Shown here: in pieces, positions 60,842 through 64,000 of the stretch
Layout: each line of letters starts with the position of its first letter
Numbering within the stretch: the first letter of the stretch is position 1
NCBI RefSeq assembly: GCF_010645065.1
Contig: NZ_JAADZW010000017.1
Coordinates: 1 to 64,000, forward strand
Direction of reading: 5' to 3'
Length of the DNA stretch: 64,000 nt
Source: Flavobacterium fluviatile
GTDB lineage: Bacteria > Bacteroidota > Bacteroidia > Flavobacteriales > Flavobacteriaceae
Notes under the pieces: generated by a model
Databases searched by the model: none
Seen by the model: the letters and a program-made list of their open reading frames with translations, nothing else
What the model was told of the DNA's origin: nothing
Translations under genes and position numbers: made by a program

Positions 60842-62382
60842 TCCTGATTTTTTAATTGATTCGCCCAGTATACACTTCTATTCCATTGCTTTTGTAATTT
60901 AGAGAAATATCTAATTGGATTTTTTATTGACTGTTTTTTATAAAATTTTAAAAACAAAATAGTTTTATAACCCCGGATTTGCTTTTCATTTAAGTGCAAT
61001 ATTTTATACAACATAACTGTTGGCGATGGCTTAGGCTTTATTACATCATTTTGCCATGCTAAAACTGGTTTGGTCCTAAATCCGCCTACAGGTGCTTTTA
61101 AATGGATGATTTCCGGATTTGGCACATACAAAATGTCGATTCCTAAATTCCTTAATTGCATTCCAAAATCACTATCTTCTCCATAACCAAATTCAAACCT
61201 TTTATCATACTTCATGCCTCTTAAAAATTGGTTTTTTACAATACTACATCCAGAACCAAACGATCCCCATTGCATTTGTATTTCATGTTTTTTACCGGAT
61301 AGATATCCTTCTCCATAACAAGCTAGTGTCATTACGTCGATTCCAAATTCCTTAATTTTTAAAAATACATTTTTAAAAAAAATTTTATCTATTCTTATAT
61401 CATCATCAGCCATAAAAACCCATTCGCTTTTTACTTCGGCCAACGCTAAATTTCGGGCATTGCACGCACCTGCCTGATGTGTGAAAATGTGTTTTATTTC
61501 AAAATTCCAGGTTTCACTTGCGAGATAATCTAATTTTGAAACACTATCAGGATTAGGATTTTGTTCTACAATTATAACCTTTTCAGGAAGATGAGTCTGT
61601 TTTGATAAATCTTTTAAAACATCATACAAATAATTTTTCCGCCCTATAGTTGGAATAATTACATCTATCGTCCCCAGTTCCACTACTTTTTTTGTTGACT
61701 GAATCTCAATATTGTCTAACACACTTTTTTTTAACTTTCGCTGAAAATAAAACAAGGACAATAGGAAAGGCAAAAGAGCAATTTTTCTTTCATATAAAAA
61801 CAGATTCAAAAACAATAAAAACACCCAGCGAGTTCGGTAGTGCTGCTTTACAAACCGAAATAAAACGAAATTGCTGCAGTTATTAATTTTGGTTTGATTC
61901 GGAATTTCTTTTAATAATTTTGGCTCCGAATAACACAAAATTCCTATGTGCATTGTAAGTTTTGCCAAAGAGTGCAGGAAATAATCCAGATTATCTGAAA
62001 CATTGATATTATCTTTTAAAGCTAATAAAACAGACGCATCAATACCTCCGGCAATGCTACTCATCTGCCAGGTGGGATAAGTAACTTTTTTATTTACATT
62101 TATAAAAACAGATTCATCTACGTAACCAATTCCGTCTGATAAAAATGAATTTGGGAAAGGATTATAAGAAGCCATTATCCTTTTATGGTGAAAAATGGAC
62201 TCAAGTTCATGAAAATTCAAATTAGATTTAAAATCTGAATGACACCAAATCAATAATTCATTTGGAAAAGCACTTGCAATTTCAAATAAAGTTGCTACAA
62301 TATTTTTACCTGAAAAAAGTATGATTTCATTCGCTTTCCAAACGCTAATTACTTTATTGTTTTCATGATAAACAATTACCAT
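60838..62382 (-). CDS. Glycosyltransferase family 2 protein with N-terminal extension
   Basis: A 514-aa protein: the C-terminal half (about 240-460) is a GT2 domain with TIDVIIPTIGRKNYLYDVLK, FMADDDIRIDKIF and FGYGEDSDFGMQLRNLGID. The N-terminal 235 residues lack a DxD site but have a GT-A-like pattern (YHENNKVISVW, SDGIGYVDESVFINVN, SIAGGIDASVLLALKD), perhaps a degenerate second GT fold. A hydrophobic segment (about 180-215, FLLFLNLFLYERKIALLPF) separates them. Confidence 0.82.
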   Translation of the reverse strand: MVIVYHENNKVISVWKANEIILFSGKNIVATLFEIASAFPNELLIWCHSDFKSNLNFHELESIFHHKRIMASYNPFPNSFLSDGIGYVDESVFINVNKKVTYPTWQMSSIAGGIDASVLLALKDNINVSDNLDYFLHSLAKLTMHIGILCYSEPKLLKEIPNQTKINNCSNFVLFRFVKQHYRTRWVFLLFLNLFLYERKIALLPFLLSLFYFQRKLKKSVLDNIEIQSTKKVVELGTIDVIIPTIGRKNYLYDVLKDLSKQTHLPEKVIIVEQNPNPDSVSKLDYLASETWNFEIKHIFTHQAGACNARNLALAEVKSEWVFMADDDIRIDKIFFKNVFLKIKEFGIDVMTLACYGEGYLSGKKHEIQMQWGSFGSGCSIVKNQFLRGMKYDKRFEFGYGEDSDFGMQLRNLGIDILYVPNPEIIHLKAPVGGFRTKPVLAWQNDVIKPKPSPTVMLYKILHLNEKQIRGYKTILFLKFYKKQSIKNPIRYFSKLQKQWNRSVYWANQLKNQE

Positions 62383-62384
62383 TT

Positions 62385-63542
62385 TTACTTATTTTTTTGG
62401 CTTATTATTTTTTTATAAAACTCTATATTTTGATTGGCTATTACGTGTATATCGAAATATTTTTCTACTTTATCTCTCGCTGCTTTTGCTAATTTAAGGG
62501 ACAAAAGTTCATCCTCCAGAAAATCACTAATTTTTTGTGCAAAAGCCTTATGATTGGCTGGATGGACTAAAAAACCATTTTTACCCTCGTCAATCATTTC
62601 CGTTGCCCAGCCAACATTTGAGGCTACAATTGGTTTTTGCATTGCCATAGCTTCCAGCCACGAAACCGGGAAAGCCTCTGCAAAAGAAGGAAAAACGCAA
62701 ACATTTGCCTGCTGGATTTTCTCTTTTATTTCAATATACGGAACGCTTCCTAAATAAGTAACATTTGGGAACGCTTTTTCTGAAAATAATTTCTGCATCA
62801 TTTTCCAGGTTGAAGGATTTCCTGAAATAATATCGGGTACATCTTTACCAATTAAAATCAATTTAGCAGCAGGGTCATTTTCTATTACTTTATTAAAAAT
62901 CAACGGCAATTCTAAAAGCCCTTTTTTTCTAATTAAACTTCCAAAATACAATATCGTTTTTCGCTTCTGGTCGCTTTCATTATCAACCTGAAATAAATTA
63001 ACATCAATAGGGTTTGGAATAATTGTAAATTTCTTCTTCAAACCAAAAATCATATTTGTGGTATCAGCTGTAAACTGACTTACAGACAATAATCCATCTG
63101 ATTTTTTTAATGCTCTTTTTTCATGAAACTTATTAATCCATTTTACTTTCCGATTATCCAAATGGCAAAAATAGGTATCAGACCCATGTAATCTGATAAG
63201 CAAAGGACATAATTTTGGTTTTATAAATGATGAAATACCTGTCCAGTCTGCTGCTTCAACCAAATCAATTTCATTATTTGCATGCAATTGATTGATTATT
63301 TTTTCAATCTTTTTTCTTGTCAAAAACCAGGATAAACCTTTAAACCTAATGTTTTTTATTTGCTGAATAAGAATTCCGTCATCATCAAACGTATCATCCT
63401 GCTCCTGTCCATATACTAATATCCTTACAGAAATTCCTTTGGCTAAAAGTCCGATTGCCAGGTTCTTTATACTTGTCCCGATTCCTCCTGAGTTTCCTGT
63501 TTTGGAGTGTGGATATTCCGGGGTTAAAAATGCTATTTTCAT
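62385..63542 (-). CDS. Glycosyltransferase family 4 protein
   Basis: A 385-aa GT-B enzyme: FLTPEYPHSKTGNSGGIGTS at the N-terminus, GSLIRKKGLLELPLIFNK and the SFAEAFPVSWLEAMAMQKP loop with E-x7-E. Two bases separate it from the GT2 gene downstream. Confidence 0.92.
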   Translation of the reverse strand: MKIAFLTPEYPHSKTGNSGGIGTSIKNLAIGLLAKGISVRILVYGQEQDDTFDDDGILIQQIKNIRFKGLSWFLTRKKIEKIINQLHANNEIDLVEAADWTGISSFIKPKLCPLLIRLHGSDTYFCHLDNRKVKWINKFHEKRALKKSDGLLSVSQFTADTTNMIFGLKKKFTIIPNPIDVNLFQVDNESDQKRKTILYFGSLIRKKGLLELPLIFNKVIENDPAAKLILIGKDVPDIISGNPSTWKMMQKLFSEKAFPNVTYLGSVPYIEIKEKIQQANVCVFPSFAEAFPVSWLEAMAMQKPIVASNVGWATEMIDEGKNGFLVHPANHKAFAQKISDFLEDELLSLKLAKAARDKVEKYFDIHVIANQNIEFYKKIISQKNK

Positions 63543-63551
63543 TCTTATTTT

Positions 63552-64000
63552 TTAAAAAAAGTCTTTTAAAATAATAGCTGTAAACAATCTGGCACCACTA
63601 TCTGTCATATGTCCGCAGGAAGAAAAATATTTATTTTCAACAACCACATTCTCGTAATTATAAATTTCAGGATAAGCTTTTTTTACTTTATCAAAATAAT
63701 TCATCCCGGTTACATTTTCACACATTGGTGTCATTACAGGAATAAAATTGATATTATTAGCTTTACAAATAGTTTTAATTTCTTCGTAATATTTATTGTG
63801 TTTTAGTGGATTTAGATTCACAATATTATTTTTCATATTCCCGTTTTTGTGTTTTTTCAACGGGTAATATCCCTGATTATCTAAAGCATTTGTTTTTTTA
63901 TGAATTAAAGTAAAAAATGTTTCCCTAAACCCTATTTTACCATCATACTTTATGTATCTGTAAAAAGGAATGTAATACAATTCATTAAAATTTTCCTGCG
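63552..64000 (-). CDS. SGNH-like protein, partial (runs off the right edge)
   Basis: At least 149 codons; the reading frame is open through base 64000, so the true start lies outside the window. The C-terminal part has FIPVMTPMCENVTG and SSCGHMTDSGARLF, the Asp-His region of the SGNH/GDSL type (here in a GHMTDSG form). Such proteins O-acetylate or de-acetylate glycans. It is the most upstream gene of the visible operon. Confidence 0.6.
   Translation of the reverse strand, partial: QENFNELYYIPFYRYIKYDGKIGFRETFFTLIHKKTNALDNQGYYPLKKHKNGNMKNNIVNLNPLKHNKYYEEIKTICKANNINFIPVMTPMCENVTGMNYFDKVKKAYPEIYNYENVVVENKYFSSCGHMTDSGARLFTAIILKDFF

Noticed and set aside
1-64000. CRISPR arrays, insertion sequences, integrases, phage genes
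   Set aside because: No regularly spaced repeats, transposase or integrase motifs, or phage structural genes were seen on either strand.

Overview
The window reads as a stretch of chromosome from a Bacteroidota bacterium, most likely a Flavobacterium. The DNA is AT-rich. Several promoters fit the Bacteroidota pattern TTTG-N18/19-TAnnTTTG. The gene content is typical of flavobacteria: a HmuY/HmuR haem-uptake pair, a PorV-like type IX secretion protein, DUF6607, HAEPLYID, DUF2723, DUF2805 and DUF4105 proteins, and a capsule-type polysaccharide locus. I see no phage, transposase, integrase or CRISPR array; most of the window is ordinary core genome.

Layout. 0-5.7 kb: a small gene, a TPR histidine kinase and a LytTR response regulator in one operon, then two membrane-protein genes and a small winged-helix regulator that appear tied together by a shared palindrome (ACTTTG-N5-CAAAGT). 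5.8-8.4 kb: a structured RNA candidate (Flavo-1-like), folD and ffh. 8.6-12.3 kb: haem uptake (hmuR-hmuY) divergent from a DUF6607 gene, with a palindrome between the two promoters. 13.4-18.6 kb: argS, a large outer-membrane beta-barrel protein and a frameshifted cutC. 18.7-26.9 kb: a small lipoprotein with an outer-membrane partner, a FabH-like enzyme, an M61 peptidase, aquaporin, DoxX and EamA proteins, and a DUF4369 lipoprotein. 27-36.4 kb: tRNA-Gln, a DUF2723 membrane protein, a polysaccharide deacetylase, a thioredoxin-fold protein without active-site cysteines, a phosphoesterase, polA and two tandem tRNA-Thr cassettes. 36.4-41.5 kb: manA, a peroxiredoxin, queD, idi, msrB-msrA and a PL7-like protein. 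41.5-42.5 kb is a gene-poor gap holding a possible gene relic. 42.5-53.8 kb: an FAD oxidoreductase, recQ, a kdsD-tatC-CMD-lptB operon, GH25, pssA, a PorV-like gene and a DUF4105 gene. 53.8-64 kb: an extracellular polysaccharide operon of glycosyltransferases with 1-4 base overlaps, a Wzy-like polymerase/ligase and an initiating sugar-phosphate transferase, all on the minus strand and running off the right edge.

The envelope theme is strong: KdsD (KDO precursor), LptB (LPS export), TatC, PssA, a PorV-like protein, a DUF4105 protein and the polysaccharide operon all serve outer-membrane or surface assembly. The clearest unusual points are the twin operator, the folded RNA, the cutC frameshift, cysteine-less versions of two normally cysteine-dependent proteins (thioredoxin and the RecQ zinc site), the imperfect intergenic palindromes, and the relic in the 41.5-42.5 kb gap. 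I did not find a system that I can confidently call new.
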